64,000 nucleotides of DNA from Isoetes taiwanensis. Lineage: Eukaryota; Streptophyta; Lycopodiopsida; Isoetales; Isoetaceae. This document shows, piece after piece, positions 23,271 through 34,754 of this stretch. The stretch spans positions 37,122,826 to 37,186,825 of the forward strand of contig JAJEKV010000001.1 of NCBI GenBank assembly GCA_021234155.1. The letters run 5' to 3'. The position numbers were made by a program, and so were the translations under genes. The notes below the pieces were generated by a model, which ran no database searches, was not told the DNA's origin, and worked only from the letters and a program-made list of their open reading frames with translations. Positions within the stretch are counted from its first letter, which is position 1. The number at the start of each line of letters is the position of its first letter.

Positions 23271-23678
23271 TAATTCATGATAAGATGGATCAACACAGAC
23301 TTTCTTGCCAAAGCTAGATCCTTTGTCCAAGCATTGTCAAAACGCTTTTCAGATGAAAGTAAGCTTAGCGGGTATCTTAACACATGGACATGGCACTGGC
23401 ACTTACGAATATTTTGTGCTTGATCTTTGGAAGGATGATTTCAATTTTCATGTGAGTTCGATTTAAAATGCCTTTCCATATGAGTTCAATTTTCAAGTGC
23501 TTGAGAACACTAGAGAGAGAAACTATAGAAAGGAGGAGATATTCTCCGTCAACCCCCACTTTTGATGCTTTGATGGATGATCAACCATTTATTTACCAAA
23601 GGCAGATAAAGGAGCTCACATCGAAAGTGTCAAAAGAAAACAAGATGCTAACGCATCAATGGGTTGCCCTTTGGAGGG

Positions 23679-23844
23679 ACCATTGATGCGTGCGCAATTA
23701 CTTTGGACATTTTAGAACCATTGGGGTGACCCAAACTGCAAATTAAACGATGGTGTTAAAGGGCAACCATTGATGCGTGCGCAATTACTTTGGACATTTT
23801 AGAACCATTGGGGTGACCCAAACTGCAAATTAAACGATGGTGTT
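23679..23844 (+). repeat. Tandem duplication, 87-bp period, two units
   Basis: accattgatgcgtgcgcaat opens a 79-bp unit at 23679 that is repeated without visible change at 23766; an 8-base spacer (aaagggca) separates them. The near-identity implies a recent event. Confidence 0.85.
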
Positions 23845-24359
23845 TTTGGGATTGGAAGTGACTGTAGGAGATGTCGCTCTATGGTGTTATGATATGCTTC
23901 TATATATGCATTAACAGTTTGACTTACATGTGGTAGCTTGTTTGTAGTTCTAATCCATTGGTTTACGACATTCAAACGTACGTTAATATTATTATAATGA
24001 TGTTGAACATTTGTAGGTAACAATAGCTAATGATATCAAATATTTGTTACTGTAGCATTTGTTTGGAAGAGAAACCATCAAAATCAAAATGAACAAAGGT
24101 TGTGAAGATAAGATCAGAATAGTCTTTTATTTTACGAACTAATATTACAAGACAGAATGTTGAATGTGCAGTATGATCAGCGGCATTAAATTCAACTTCA
24201 ATTGAAGTAGACCACAATTATACATGTAAGAATGCATCCATTTATCTTCTTTCCTAATAATTAAGTAAAATTCTTAAGCAGTTAGTTACAATATATCATC
24301 GCCGGAGTTACTGGAAAACTATGCAACAAGTTATAATTTCCAAATTTACCTTTTTTATT
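23845..24359. other. No gene seen
   Basis: AT-rich sequence downstream of the receptor-kinase pseudogene, possibly its old 3' flank. Confidence 0.4.
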
Positions 24360-25640
24360 CCTCGCGCACAACTGATTGAACCCATCTAGGTAAATCAATG
24401 CCAGTAAGAGTTCCAGGAGAAGCACACGAACTATACACATCTGATTTCTGCATCGGCTTCATTGTCTCGCCTACTTCTGGTGCTTTGTAACCCATCACTC
24501 TAGTGGATACATCATCAACAACCAGATTTGCAAGTCCAAAATCTGAGACACATGCATCTAATGCCTTGTTGAGAAGAACCTATGAGGACTTGATGTCTCC
24601 ATGGACAAATGTTCCATTTTACTGCTCATGCAAGAATGCAATCCCCCGAACAACACCTGGTGCTATCTGGACACGACTTATCCAGTTCAATGGAGTTCTT
24701 CCAGTTCCTCTATTTCTTGCACAACCACAAATACAACTCCAAACATTTTACATTAGACAAGTAACCATCAATTCAATCCCAACATTCCTTAAATAAAAGA
24801 AAACATCTAATGTGATTTAAAATCTGCCTTGACACGAGGAATCAAATAATAAAATCTAGTTCTATCAAAATCACAAGAAAATGGGATGAAAAGATGAGTG
24901 AGAAAAGTACCATGGAGGAGTGCAGACAAATTTCCTTTGGGCATATAGTCATATACAAACAAGTAGCTTCTCATCATTGGAAAATTATAGAGAATTTTTT
25001 CAAGCTGCGCGGCACAGAGCCACTCAGATTATTGTTAGCAACACTAAATTGAGTAAGCTTTATTAGATTGATACCTGTTAGATCCCCACTGAACGAGTTG
25101 TTTTGAAGATACAGAGTGCCCAGACGAGTAGCATTGTTAATAGACTTCGGTATGTTGCCATTAAAATGGTTAAATGCCATGTTAACCCTTTGTAATTTGG
25201 GTCAGGAATTCCATTCTGTAGGCAATGGCCCAGAAAATCTAATGTCTTGCAAATATAAGCTTCTCAGCTGCCCACATTTAGTCAGATCTTTGGGAAGTGA
25301 ATTCGAAACTCTATTTGATCTCAAGCTTAATATTTTAAGGTTGCTTAAACCTCCCAAGATACCTTCAAGAATGGAGCCTGAAAGGCCCATTCCAGGTAAT
25401 TGAAGCTTGACCACATAATTGGATTCACATTGAACACCTTTCCAACCACATGAGCCCTCACTGGTGTTTCATTTTAGTCTCTTTACACCGTCAACAACGT
25501 TGCTGAAGGCAAAAAGCACCGCTTGATCAGAACCCAAGTCTCCGACTACTCTGTTCAGTTGCAAAGGCACTAAAATGATGAAGAAAATAAGCAACCGGGT
25601 TCCATTTCTAAGGCTTTTATTTCTTTGTGGTTAAAACATA
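24360..25640 (-). pseudogene. Leucine-rich-repeat receptor-like kinase pseudogene
   Basis: Read down from 25640, the remnant shows a hydrophobic signal-peptide-like stretch (LLIFFIILVPLQL), GDLGSDQAVLFAF, and the LRR N-cap (CGWKGVQCESNYVVKLQLPG) after an in-frame TGA where Trp is expected. Leucine-rich repeats follow (GLSNLKILSLRSNRVSNSLP, then LGTLYLQNNSFSGDL). After SVPRSLKK the transmembrane, juxtamembrane and kinase N-lobe are gone: the text jumps to SYLFVYDYMPKGNLSALLHG. An intron lies at about 24724-24913. The C-lobe has GIAFLHEQ, a stop, FVHGDIKSS, a stop and VSDFGLANLVV, then KSDVYS, and a second deletion before GIDLPRWVQSVV. Plants use such proteins as membrane receptors; the motif series fits the subgroup with an atypical kinase (HGDIKS instead of HRDLKP). 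It is dead. Confidence 0.9.
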
Positions 25641-27111
25641 GAGACCAGAAATAATTTTTCTAGTAGTAAAACGTATTAGAAATATACCTCAAGGAGCCTG
25701 CATCTGGTAAAAATGTCGCATTCAAATCCGTATAGCAACTCGGCCTTCTGGTCTCATTATAAACCGATTGATTATGACGATATTGCGGAAACCTATGAAT
25801 CAAAGCATCCAGGGCTGTAATAGCTCCCTCGCTTCCCCTACTTCCGCTTCTGCCTCCACTGCCATGGATCAGCCGGAAGAAAAGGAAGGAACTCATTCAT
25901 CTGGATCAGCCGGAAGAAATCTCTGCCGTCAGGCACATCCCAAACAAATCATCGCCGTCTAAGTATCACTAGGCGTCACAAGAACCCATATGTAGCAAAA
26001 TAACAGGGGGTTCCAGGGGGATTTGATATAGATATAATTCTTGAAACCATAGACCATATCCTTAAAACAATTCAATGGGTTATCATAAAAAAAAACAGAG
26101 ATTTAAGATAAAAAATAATCATATTAGCTGACTGGTTAGATTGGTTAAAGTAGTCTTATTAGGATATTGAGTTATTTTGGTAAAGGTTCGAATCCTCGTA
26201 TTTCATATTCTAGAAGCTTAAGCGAAAACGTATAGAGGCTCGATATACCATCAAAACCTTAGGCAAACTCGTATTCGACATCTTAAAATCATAGGCGTCC
26301 CCAATCATAATTGAGCATAATCGAAACGAGAGGTGTCCAGAGGCTCCAACATACAGTCTGGGCCGTAGGATTGACAGATCCGACGACTGTGGTAGTCCAG
26401 CCAAACGCAACCGCTCATACAGGTTATTCTTTGACATATTCTCTTCACAACAAGTCGAGGCCTTCAAAACGTCACTCCACCCTCCAACAAGAGGGTTGCC
26501 CCCTACGAGCAACCAAAAAAAAAAGAACTTGTGGGATGAGTTTCCCATACAAGAAAAGCAATTGTCAGAGGAACTAAGTGTTCAACTGGATAACTGCTGT
26601 AAAGAAAACAATGGATGTTTGGATCAATATCATATTTGACAGCAATATGAGCCTTCAAGATTGTGAAGGTGGGATTCATGATAGTTGGGCACACACATCT
26701 TTTGGTACTTTCTATACTAATCTTAAGTGAGAGAATGTGACAAGCCTCCCTGAACTTATGGATATGTTTGACGGCTGCATTGACCCTAATCTATTGGCCT
26801 TCTTGGTCGCCAAGATTATAGATTGAAAATCATTTGTCGAGAGATACTTGTTGGAGGGTAAGGATTAATTGACAGGGCATTCAAAGCCACTTCAGTTTAA
26901 GTTTTGGGTGAGAGATGGAATATCAATCATCAGTATAAGTGGAGACCATGTGATAATTTGTGGATGGCTATGCAAGGCATCAAACTGTGGCAAGGGGGGG
27001 TCTAAAGATGAAGTTCGTCTTCCTGTACGTGAGCCTAAACCATTTCTTCCTTTCAAAAATATTAAAGACTCTAACAAGATTACATAACACACTAAGAGGA
27101 TGTTCGAAAGG
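25641..27111. other. Intergenic; only a tRNA-like stretch seen
   Basis: Short frames on both strands show no recognised domain. A tRNA-like stretch with a B-box lies at 26127-26205. The last bases (from 27112) are the target duplication of the LINE that follows. Confidence 0.4.
26127..26205 (+). repeat. tRNA-like, SINE-type stretch
   Basis: gctgactggttagattggtt resembles a pol III A-box region, and ggttcgaatcct is a near-perfect B-box. I cannot fold a full cloverleaf, and no anticodon arm is clear, so I read it as a SINE head or tRNA pseudogene. Confidence 0.45.
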
Positions 27112-27125
27112 GAAAGCACACATCA
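27112..27125. repeat. Target-site duplication of the LINE (3' side)
   Basis: gaaagcacacatca, identical to 33951-33964, directly next to the poly(A)/(T) run. Confidence 0.9.
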
Positions 27126-27137
27126 ACTTTTTTTTTT

Positions 27138-27664
27138 ATTGAAGGCGTATTTATATATTAATTATAAAGTATAAGTTAACAAAAAGTGGTACTTTTTGAA
27201 GGGAAGTATAACCCTGTTAAAACAGTAAAAAGTGCTGATGGGAAAAAGTAGTAGCCAAAATAAGATAGAGTATGCGCTGGAAGCTATCCCCTGTGCCAAA
27301 AATAAATTCTGTTGTGATCTAGAAGTGAGATCTGAGATTAGTGTTGGTGGGCTTCCTGCCTCTGCCCCTGACCATAACAGATAGCAGACAGAAAGGACAC
27401 ATGCATGATTCTGCTTTGGCCATATTAAACCGACCCTTACTATCTTTTGCCTCACAGAGCATTTCCCTTCTTGCATTATAATTCTGATCGCAGCAGCAGT
27501 TGCATAGACAGGGTTCGTCATGATCGTATAAATTTGGAGGACCAAACACCTTGATCCATTGTTGATTTGCCACCGGGTCAATCTTTTTCCATTTGAGTTT
27601 GCGCACCAACACAAAGATAATCCCTGTAAAAACATAAACAAAGATGTCAGACTCATGTTTGTTC
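27138..27664 (-). other. 3' untranslated region of the LINE
   Basis: It lies between the ORF2 stop (27665) and the poly(A) tail. Two overlapping frames of 174 and 119 codons occur here on the - strand, the latter Cys-rich, but neither matches a domain I know. I treat them as chance frames or residual coding sequence. Confidence 0.6.
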
Positions 27665-30600
27665 TTATGAAGCAGCAATTATCCATTTAATGTCATATTC
27701 AGTTTGCTTGATAATAGCCTCAGGATGAGTAATATCACAATTGAATATGAAGTTGTTTCTACCCTTCCAAATCCGCCATAAAAGGATATAAATCCTCCAG
27801 TCATTAGGGTCGTTTGGCAGAAAAAACTCTAGCATGTCAAGCGAGTTAAGATCATAACCAAAAATGGAAGAGGCTAACTCCAATATCCATTCCGACCAGA
27901 TGCAGGTTTTAAACAAGTGGTCCTCATCTTCCCTTGAATTAAGGCACCTGGGGCAGGCGTCCGAATCAGACATATGGATCTTGTGCCTTTTGTGATTAGT
28001 GGCTAAAGCTTTGTGCCAAAGCTGCCACATGAAAGATTTCACTTTAGGAGGGATTGGGCTCGACCACATGAACTTTAGATTTCTTGTGCATTTGTCCTCC
28101 TCTGTTTGCCATTTGGTATGAATGGAGAGCCTTTGTCCTCTCATCAGAAATCTGTAAGCTGTTTTAACCTTGAAACCAGTAGTTCCATTAGAGGTCCAGT
28201 TCTGATCATCATCATCAATCCATCTTCCTTGAGAGAGCACCTGATATATGTTGTTGTAGAGAAACTCGGTATCCAGTCCTTCCCCAGCCAAAACAGAGAA
28301 TCGAAAAGGGATAATCCCCTGGTCATTAAACATATCTCTGATAAAAATGATTCCCTTGCTTCCCCATAGCCTCGCCTGCTCCGGGAAGTGACAGGCTAAA
28401 CATAAAGAGGAGTCATTGGTAAGAAGACCCGGGTTCCAAAAGATAGATTGATCCATAGAGAGGCCCTCTTTCCATGTAAACATGCCTTTGACTAGGTTCC
28501 AAGCTCTAATCCATTTCTTAATAAGACCCGGAATAGAGTTTGGAACAGTGAAGGGGAAATGGATCGAATGGGGCAAAATCAGATTTAACTTCCTCCATCC
28601 ATAGGATAGGCATTTACTTAAATAATGCCTGATGATAATCGAGACTGGATGATTGATCATATTATATGCTGCCTTATACAAGTATTTGGCAGCAAGAGCA
28701 ATCCCTTGCTTCTCAATGTTGATCACTCCAAGTCCCCCAAGGTTCTTGCTTTTGCAACACTCATCCATGGCCACTGGAGTCCAACACCTTCTATTCTGAC
28801 CACAGGAGATAAATCTCCCAATAATACTCTGTAATTTGGAGGTTACTTTCTTCGGAGCAAGGATAACAGAGGACTGATAGACGTGGGAAGAGGAGATAAC
28901 AAAGTTAGCAATAATAGCCCTCCCCTGTTTAGAGATATATTTGGAATTCAGGCTGTCCACCTTTTTCTGGAACTTCTCTATGATATCAGCCCATATATCA
29001 GAAGGGGTACCTTTCAGAGCAAGGGGAATGCCTAAAATCTTGGAGGAGGTGGTTGGGAGAATATACTTACAGCCCATGAGAGCAGCCGTTTGCTCCCCTT
29101 TTACCTGATCTCTGGCTACCACTTTCGATTTGATCGGGTTGATCTTGCATCCAGAGGCTTCTCCAAAATTCTCCAGAATACTTTGGGTATTGGTAATGGA
29201 TCTGTTGTCCATCGAGACTAGCAGGAATGTATCATCTGCAAAATGACCATTAAGGATTTGATCCATTTCTCCATTGTTGGGAAGGGTGAGACCTTGGATC
29301 ACATTAGTCCTTTTCGCTTCTTCCAATTTACCATGAAGAGCTTCCATCACAATAAGAAAAAGAAAAGGGGCTAAGGGACACCCTTGCTTCACACCTCTTT
29401 GCAAAGGGAAGAAGGGGCCGCATTCACCATTGATCAAAACAGAAGATCTGGAGTTGGATAGAATAGCTTGAAATAAAAGGATTACCTCATCTGAGAACCC
29501 CAATGCTTTGCAACATTTGAACAAGAAGCTCTAGCTTACCGTGTCAAAGGCTTTGGTGATGTCTAGCTTGATTAAAGCAATATCCTGATTAGAGTCCTTG
29601 GCCCAATTAAGCCCCAACATAGCTGTGACTACATTGTCCAAGATGAATCTGTCTTTCAAATATGCAGCTTGTGATGTGCTTATAATTCTTTCCAAAACAG
29701 TCTTGAGTCTCCTGGCTATAGCTCCTGAAATTATCTTATAGATAACATTGGTTAGCGAAATAGGCCTGTAATCTGAGAGTGTGGCTGGCATGTCAGTTTT
29801 GGGGATAAGAGTAATGAAACTAGTGTTGATCCTTGCATCCAACCGCTTAATAGTTCTGAACTCATTAGCCAAATTAACTATACTATCCCCTAAAATAGGC
29901 CAGACCTTGATGAAGAACTCGATTGGGAGTCCATCAGGGCCAGGGCTTTTTCCCTTCTCCATTTCTTTAGCAATTTGGAAGAGCTCCTCTTTGGAAAAGG
30001 GTAATTCCATGCTGGAATTGTCCTCCACACTAACCTTTGGCTGGAGGTTGATAAACCTATTCATATTATCCTGGGAGCAATCATTATTGGTCCCCATTAT
30101 TTTTTTGAAATGATCAGCAGCCGCTTCTTTGATCTGATTTTCATCCGAGATCTCTTCATCCCCAACTCTTATTTCAAAAATATGGTTTTTCTTGATTCTG
30201 CCTTTAGCCTTTACAAAGAAGAATTTGGAGCTACTCCTCTCATCATGTTTGATTTCCCTTATCTTTGCCTTTAGCTTCCAACCTTCAGCAATTTTGATTT
30301 CTTCCTTTTCAATTTCCGCTCTGATGTTGTCTTTATCCCCTTCGGGTGCATTAGGGAGACTATCCCTCAAATTTTGGAGGGAGGCTAGCTTGCTGAGATG
30401 GACCTTTTTCCCCCACTCCTTGAGCCACTTCTTTGTGGCTTTTGCCACTTGGATCCACCAATACATCCAGCCCCATTGACCATTAGGCTTGGGGAAATTC
30501 TGTAAAACTTCCTTAAATTTGTCCATAAAGTCTTTGTGGTCAAGAAGACTGGTATTGAGCTTAAAGTAGGTCTTCCTCTTCTTACTTGACTGTTGGGTAG

Positions 30601-31324
30601 GCATGATCCTCAACTGTTGAGGGAAATGATCTGAGAGAGTGTATCCTTCCAAGTTTCGACTCGCCATCTTGTGGTTCCAAAGATTCTCGAGAAAGGTAAC
30701 ACTGGTCATGAAGACATAAAGTAGGGTCTACCCTTTTGTCGGCCCAAAGCTATAGGAGTTGGGCTTGGTTCTGGCTAAGGTAAGGTTATGGCTTCTAGTG
30801 AGATCCGACCAAGCTTCCTTCTCGTTCCTGCCAAGGGGTCTGAAATTCTTATTTTTCATAAAACTGTTAGTCACCATATTAAGATCTCCCCCAAAAATAC
30901 ATTCATCAAACTCTAGATTATCTAAACTAATTTTTACCCTTTTCCAAATGTCTACCCTTTCTAAGGGATTATTGAAAGCATAAATATTGACCAGGGCAAG
31001 CCTAATTCTAAAAATGGTACATAGGAGAATCTGCCATCTGCCATTCCTACTATTAATCATATACAAATCAGAGATATTGAGATGATTTTTCCAAGCAATT
31101 GCAATACCTCCAGAAGATTCATTGGCTGGGATGGGCCAAATGCTAAAATTAGGAGGGAGAACTCTACTAAGATTTTTCTCATAATCCAAGTCATGTAATT
31201 TGTGCTCCTGAAGGAAAAGAATATCGGGGTTAAGGGATAAGAGGCATACCTTTAGTCTTTCTCTTTTAATGATGCTGTTGATACCCTGGAGATTCCAGGT
31301 AACACAATTGATTTCTTTATCCAT
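27665..31324 (-). pseudogene. LINE ORF2: endonuclease, reverse transcriptase, C-terminal Cys/His module
   Basis: The 1219-codon frame starts MDKEINCVTWNLQG. The N-terminal AP-type endonuclease nicks the target: NCVTWNLQG, LFLQEHKL (catalytic Glu), IFGGDLNMV (Asp). The reverse transcriptase follows: KSPGPDGLPIEFF, LIKLDITKAFDTVS, GVKQGCPLAPFLFLI and the catalytic FADD in NGHFADDTFLLV. The tail carries the Trp and Cys/His module (MWQLWHKALATNHK, CPRCLNSREDEDHLF, CIW). The entire frame is continuous except for in-frame TAGs at 30728-30730 and 29531-29533. The second sits where Trp is expected, and both fit single C-to-T changes on one strand. The start codon overlaps the ORF1 stop by one base. 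Confidence 0.92.
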
Positions 31325-31326
31325 TA
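31322..31326 (-). promoter_or_regulatory. TAATG stop-start overlap between ORF1 and ORF2
   Basis: On the - strand the bases TAATG join the ORF1 stop (TAA, 31326-31324) and the ORF2 start (ATG, 31324-31322), sharing one A. This arrangement is known to allow termination-coupled reinitiation, for example in the silkworm LINE SART1. Confidence 0.7.
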
Positions 31327-33225
31327 ATACCTATATTTTCCCAGGACCATCCCAGCTTGAATGGTCTGTTTCCTTGGACTAGATCTGCTTGGGCCAGAAT
31401 AGGGCTTTTTCTTACCTCTACCTTTTTTCCTGTTAACAATATTCCATCCAGTGTCTTCAATGTCTGGATCATTCCTTTGAGCTTCCCGTTGAGTATCAGC
31501 CTCATTCCCCTGTTGAGTAGAGTCAAGATTCTTGGGAAAAGTAAAGACTAAATCCCCTGTGTCAATTCTCACTGAAAGGTTAATATTCTTAATAAGAACA
31601 ACCATGTCATCTTGAATTTTAATCTTAGGAATGTGGTCATCACAGTGCTTCCTTTGATCAGGAATGATCAGATTTTGTTTGGTATCAGAGTTATTCTCGA
31701 CCTTGTTGGGCATGTTATCTTCTTTATTAGCTTTCGGGATCCAAACCTGCTTAGGAATTTGGTTCGAGACTAATTCAGGTTCACGGATCGGCCACTTAGA
31801 ATAATTGATGGTAAGGTCCAGGAATTCATTAGCCTTGACTCTGATCTTAATCTTCCTCTTCCATTCCGAACTTATCTTTTTAGATATACACACCGAAGGG
31901 AAGTTAGTTTGTGGAATAGTAATTTCGAGGACCTCCCCTAAAGATTCACAAATGGCTTTCAGATGGGATTTGGTCCAAAAAGCTGGTGGGAGATTTGGGA
32001 AAGATAGCCAAGTGGAAGTCTGGATCTCCTCCGTTGTTCCAGGAATGAAATTGGGGGTCCAATTCATTAAATAGAAGGGAGCGTTGTTGATGAAATCCAG
32101 CTTCCTTCTCAGAATTTGCTTGACACAAATCTCGTCCCTACAGACAATCTGGAAGGTCTTCTTATCCAGCCTAAGGATAGAGAGGATCGGAATATGCTGG
32201 GCTTTAGTGATCCACTGCTTTATTTTCCCTTGATTGGGGCACATTCGGGGGAAATGAACAAGAATAGCATTCCTTGAAAACACATCAGAAGCAGAAGAGT
32301 CCGAAACAGCATACAAGTCAATAAAATCCCCCTTAGCTATATTCTGGTTTCCTGATAAAAACGGTTGAGAAACAGAACCAGAAATATTATCCTTCATAAG
32401 AATGTTTCTATAGGAAGGGATAGAAGGTGGACCTTTGATCTTGTCGTTCTTGCCGATTATGGGTATGGAGTTGCTAATTTTGTTTTCCCCCATTTTTGTT
32501 TTCGGCACATTTAGCGCTGATAGCCGGATTTCCTCGCAATTCCCGCAATCACATGAATTCACCTCTTCCGGGTTAAAGAAGCCATTTGAGTCCTTGATAC
32601 TGCAGGGTTTCGCTGATTTTTTGCCTCTTAACTGATATACCTCAAGGGAGGTTGAGATGCCTTCCAATGGTTCGTTCAACGCCAAAGTTTGCCTAAAGAT
32701 TTTCCTGTGCCTTTCAATAACATTGTCTTCGGCTTCCTCCCATCTCTTTATGAGTCTGATGCTGGCATTGGATGTTTCTCTCAGCCCATCCCATTGAATG
32801 ATTAGGTTTTTAACTTTAGCAAGCATCTCATTCATGTAAGCCCTGAATATGCTATTCTTCAGGCTGCAACAATCTGTTTCGGTATGCCCTTGCTTGACTG
32901 TAATTAGCTTATAGAGGGTGTTATCGAGTTCTTGCATGTACCCGAAAGTATTCCATACCCAATCCCTGTCATTGGCCCTTCCATTCAGGTAATCTTTATC
33001 AATAGTCTCCATTTTCTCCTTGCATGCCAGAATACCGATTTCTTCATGTACCCCCATGCAAAATGCTGCTGCCTTCTGCTGATCTTTTATGACTTCCAGC
33101 CCCATATACAACTCCTTCAAGATTCCCCAAGCCTTGTCATTCTTGCTGTCCAACCAGAAAATCTGATTCCACTCGTCATCTTCCTTACTGCTGCTCGGAA
33201 TTGAGGTAGTTGCCTTGGTCCTCAT
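31324..33225 (-). CDS. LINE ORF1 protein (RNA-binding, intact)
   Basis: An uninterrupted 633-codon frame from ATG 33225 to TAA 31326-31324. LINE ORF1 proteins coat the element RNA and bring it with ORF2 product to the target. Residues about 330-460 (FSRNAILVHFPRMCPNQGKI, then FQIVCRDEICVKQI, FYLMNWTPNFIPG, WLSFPNLPPAFW) match the DUF4283-like domain of plant LINE ORF1 proteins. The middle has a Cys cluster (NSCDCGNCEEIRLS) that is not the usual CCHC knuckle. The N-terminus (SSSKEDDEWNQIFWLD) has an unfamiliar helical region, and the C-terminus is basic (RKKGRGKKKPYSGPSRSSPR). Translation of ORF2 probably follows by stop-restart at TAATG. Confidence 0.85.
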   Translation of the reverse strand: MRTKATTSIPSSSKEDDEWNQIFWLDSKNDKAWGILKELYMGLEVIKDQQKAAAFCMGVHEEIGILACKEKMETIDKDYLNGRANDRDWVWNTFGYMQELDNTLYKLITVKQGHTETDCCSLKNSIFRAYMNEMLAKVKNLIIQWDGLRETSNASIRLIKRWEEAEDNVIERHRKIFRQTLALNEPLEGISTSLEVYQLRGKKSAKPCSIKDSNGFFNPEEVNSCDCGNCEEIRLSALNVPKTKMGENKISNSIPIIGKNDKIKGPPSIPSYRNILMKDNISGSVSQPFLSGNQNIAKGDFIDLYAVSDSSASDVFSRNAILVHFPRMCPNQGKIKQWITKAQHIPILSILRLDKKTFQIVCRDEICVKQILRRKLDFINNAPFYLMNWTPNFIPGTTEEIQTSTWLSFPNLPPAFWTKSHLKAICESLGEVLEITIPQTNFPSVCISKKISSEWKRKIKIRVKANEFLDLTINYSKWPIREPELVSNQIPKQVWIPKANKEDNMPNKVENNSDTKQNLIIPDQRKHCDDHIPKIKIQDDMVVLIKNINLSVRIDTGDLVFTFPKNLDSTQQGNEADTQREAQRNDPDIEDTGWNIVNRKKGRGKKKPYSGPSRSSPRKQTIQAGMVLGKYRY

Positions 33226-33950
33226 GGTTGAAGCTCCTCAGAAAGAAAAGGTATTTTTGATCCGGAGAGAAAGCAACCGTTATCAGGCTACAAGCTACAG
33301 ACCTTTCCTCTTCACCTTTTCCCTCCAGAAAGGGGATAACTGTCAATGATAACTCCTTTCCCTTTCCAAGAATAATCTCGCCAAGATATGACAGGCCGTA
33401 CACAAAAGCTACAGATAATTCAGATCCAAAAGAGCTAAACCTGACCCTACTCTGACAGGCCCCCTAGATCTGGCGCGGGGCCCAAGAAAACCACTAATTG
33501 GATACTAGGAACCTCCACACCACCGTATCAAGATCACGGATATGTTGGGTTGGTTGGAGGTCGAAGAAATTCGCCCAGTGGAATATGGGTTCAATCCCGA
33601 ATTCAATAGGGGCGCTCATAGTGAATAAATTCCGTTCAAATCTGTTTCCTAGGGCCACGTACGGCTGAGAGTTGTGAGCAGTAACTCTCAAAGAGCCTGA
33701 TCTATCAAAACAGAGAATACAAAGGAAGAACGAACTAAGACCAAATCTGCAGAAACCAATTCTAGAATGAGACTCTACTGCAATGGAAATCAAATTTTCT
33801 AAATCTATTACGGCATCCTGCAATTCCAGGGGGATGTTAGATATTCCCAACCCCTGGAGAACAGCTTCTAGCAAAGCCTCATCCATCGGGGTTGGGGGGT
33901 TCTCCCTGGAGCCAGGCGCTCGGTACGAGGCGCTCAACGTTCATCTTTTC
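33226..33950 (-). other. 5' leader of the LINE, with an upstream frame
   Basis: Between the 5' target duplication and ORF1 lies a 147-codon frame (33937-33494) that contains MDEALLEAVLQGLGISNIPL and then LQDAVIDLENLISIAVE. Its start is 14 bases from the element end, and the acidic helical text looks protein-like. It could be an old ORF1 N-terminus or a separate short ORF; no domain is recognised. Confidence 0.55.
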
Positions 33951-33964
33951 GAAAGCACACATCA
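33951..33964. repeat. Target-site duplication of the LINE (5' side)
   Basis: gaaagcacacatca, identical to 27112-27125. Confidence 0.9.
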
Positions 33965-34065
33965 TCACTCAAGAAAAATCACATGGATTCCCTAATCAAT
34001 TACTGGAAGAAAGTAATGTCATGCTTCATGTGGGGCGAAGTTAAGAGACATTTATTTGCCAGAGA

Positions 34066-34530
34066 CTAGGTGGAAGAGTTCTTGTGGAGCAAATACATCA
34101 AAGAAAGTTGCACAGGGTCCCAACAACGGCTCCAAGTGGTTTGTGGGAAGCAAGGCTTCAAAGCCGGGGTGGTTTTAACTTCCTGAGTGGGATCCTTTCG
34201 AGGACATAAAGGAAGGCTACTTTGTGCTAGGCAGACCTGACGATGAGGACTATTCAATATGATTAGGGATGGCGATCTTCGATGTTACAACTACCATGCC
34301 TGATGGAAAGGAGTTGCATCTTGGGTTCCAGGTTCAATATTGGAAGCCCGTTGGGAGGCATAAGAAAGGCAACTTGAAGGAATAATACTTTGATTGTTGA
34401 GAGAAAAAGTGGAGGACAAATCGTGTTGATCCTCAAAGGAGAGAATTGGTGTATTATGATCATACCCGACTTGTCACATTGCAAAGGACAAGACCCACAA
34501 GATCCCAAAGCGGGAAATGGATAAAGCCAT
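34066..34530 (+). pseudogene. Unrecognised decayed coding remnant A
   Basis: One frame gives protein-like text over about 150 codons, for example SKWFVGSKASKPGWF, then EWDPFEDIKEGYFVLGRPDD and GMAIFDVTTTMPDGKELHLG, with several in-frame stops. I do not recognise the family. The LINE at 27126-33950 interrupted this sequence, so its upstream part should lie before 27112. Confidence 0.35.
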
Positions 34531-34754
34531 GAGCAACCTCCGTGCTATAGCATTGTATGAGGGTAAATAATATTTGTGTGTTATGCTGAGTATGTCCCTT
34601 GGAATCCTTGAGAACTTTCTTCACTGCTTGTTTTTACGGTCTGTTTCAGTAAGGTTTTTAAAAAGCTATGACGGGATCTACAATTCTGGGTTATCGGATT
34701 CATTTCATTTTATATGTTTTGATTTGATTAGATTAATACAGGTTGTGTTTTATC

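Larger units (their letters stand above)
27126..33950 (-). mobile_element. Full-length plant LINE with 14-bp target duplication
   Basis: The direct repeat gaaagcacacatca stands at 27112-27125 and 33951-33964. Between them, on the - strand, are a leader, ORF1, ORF2, a 3' untranslated stretch and a poly(A) tail, seen as the T run at 27128-27137. The whole is about 6.8 kb, so reverse transcription reached the 5' end. ORF1 is intact and ORF2 has two TAG stops only, so this is the youngest-looking LINE in the window. Confidence 0.93.

Noticed and set aside
27162-27686. 174- and 119-codon frames after LINE ORF2 as genes
   Set aside because: They lie in the 3' untranslated part of the LINE, have no known domain and overlap each other.
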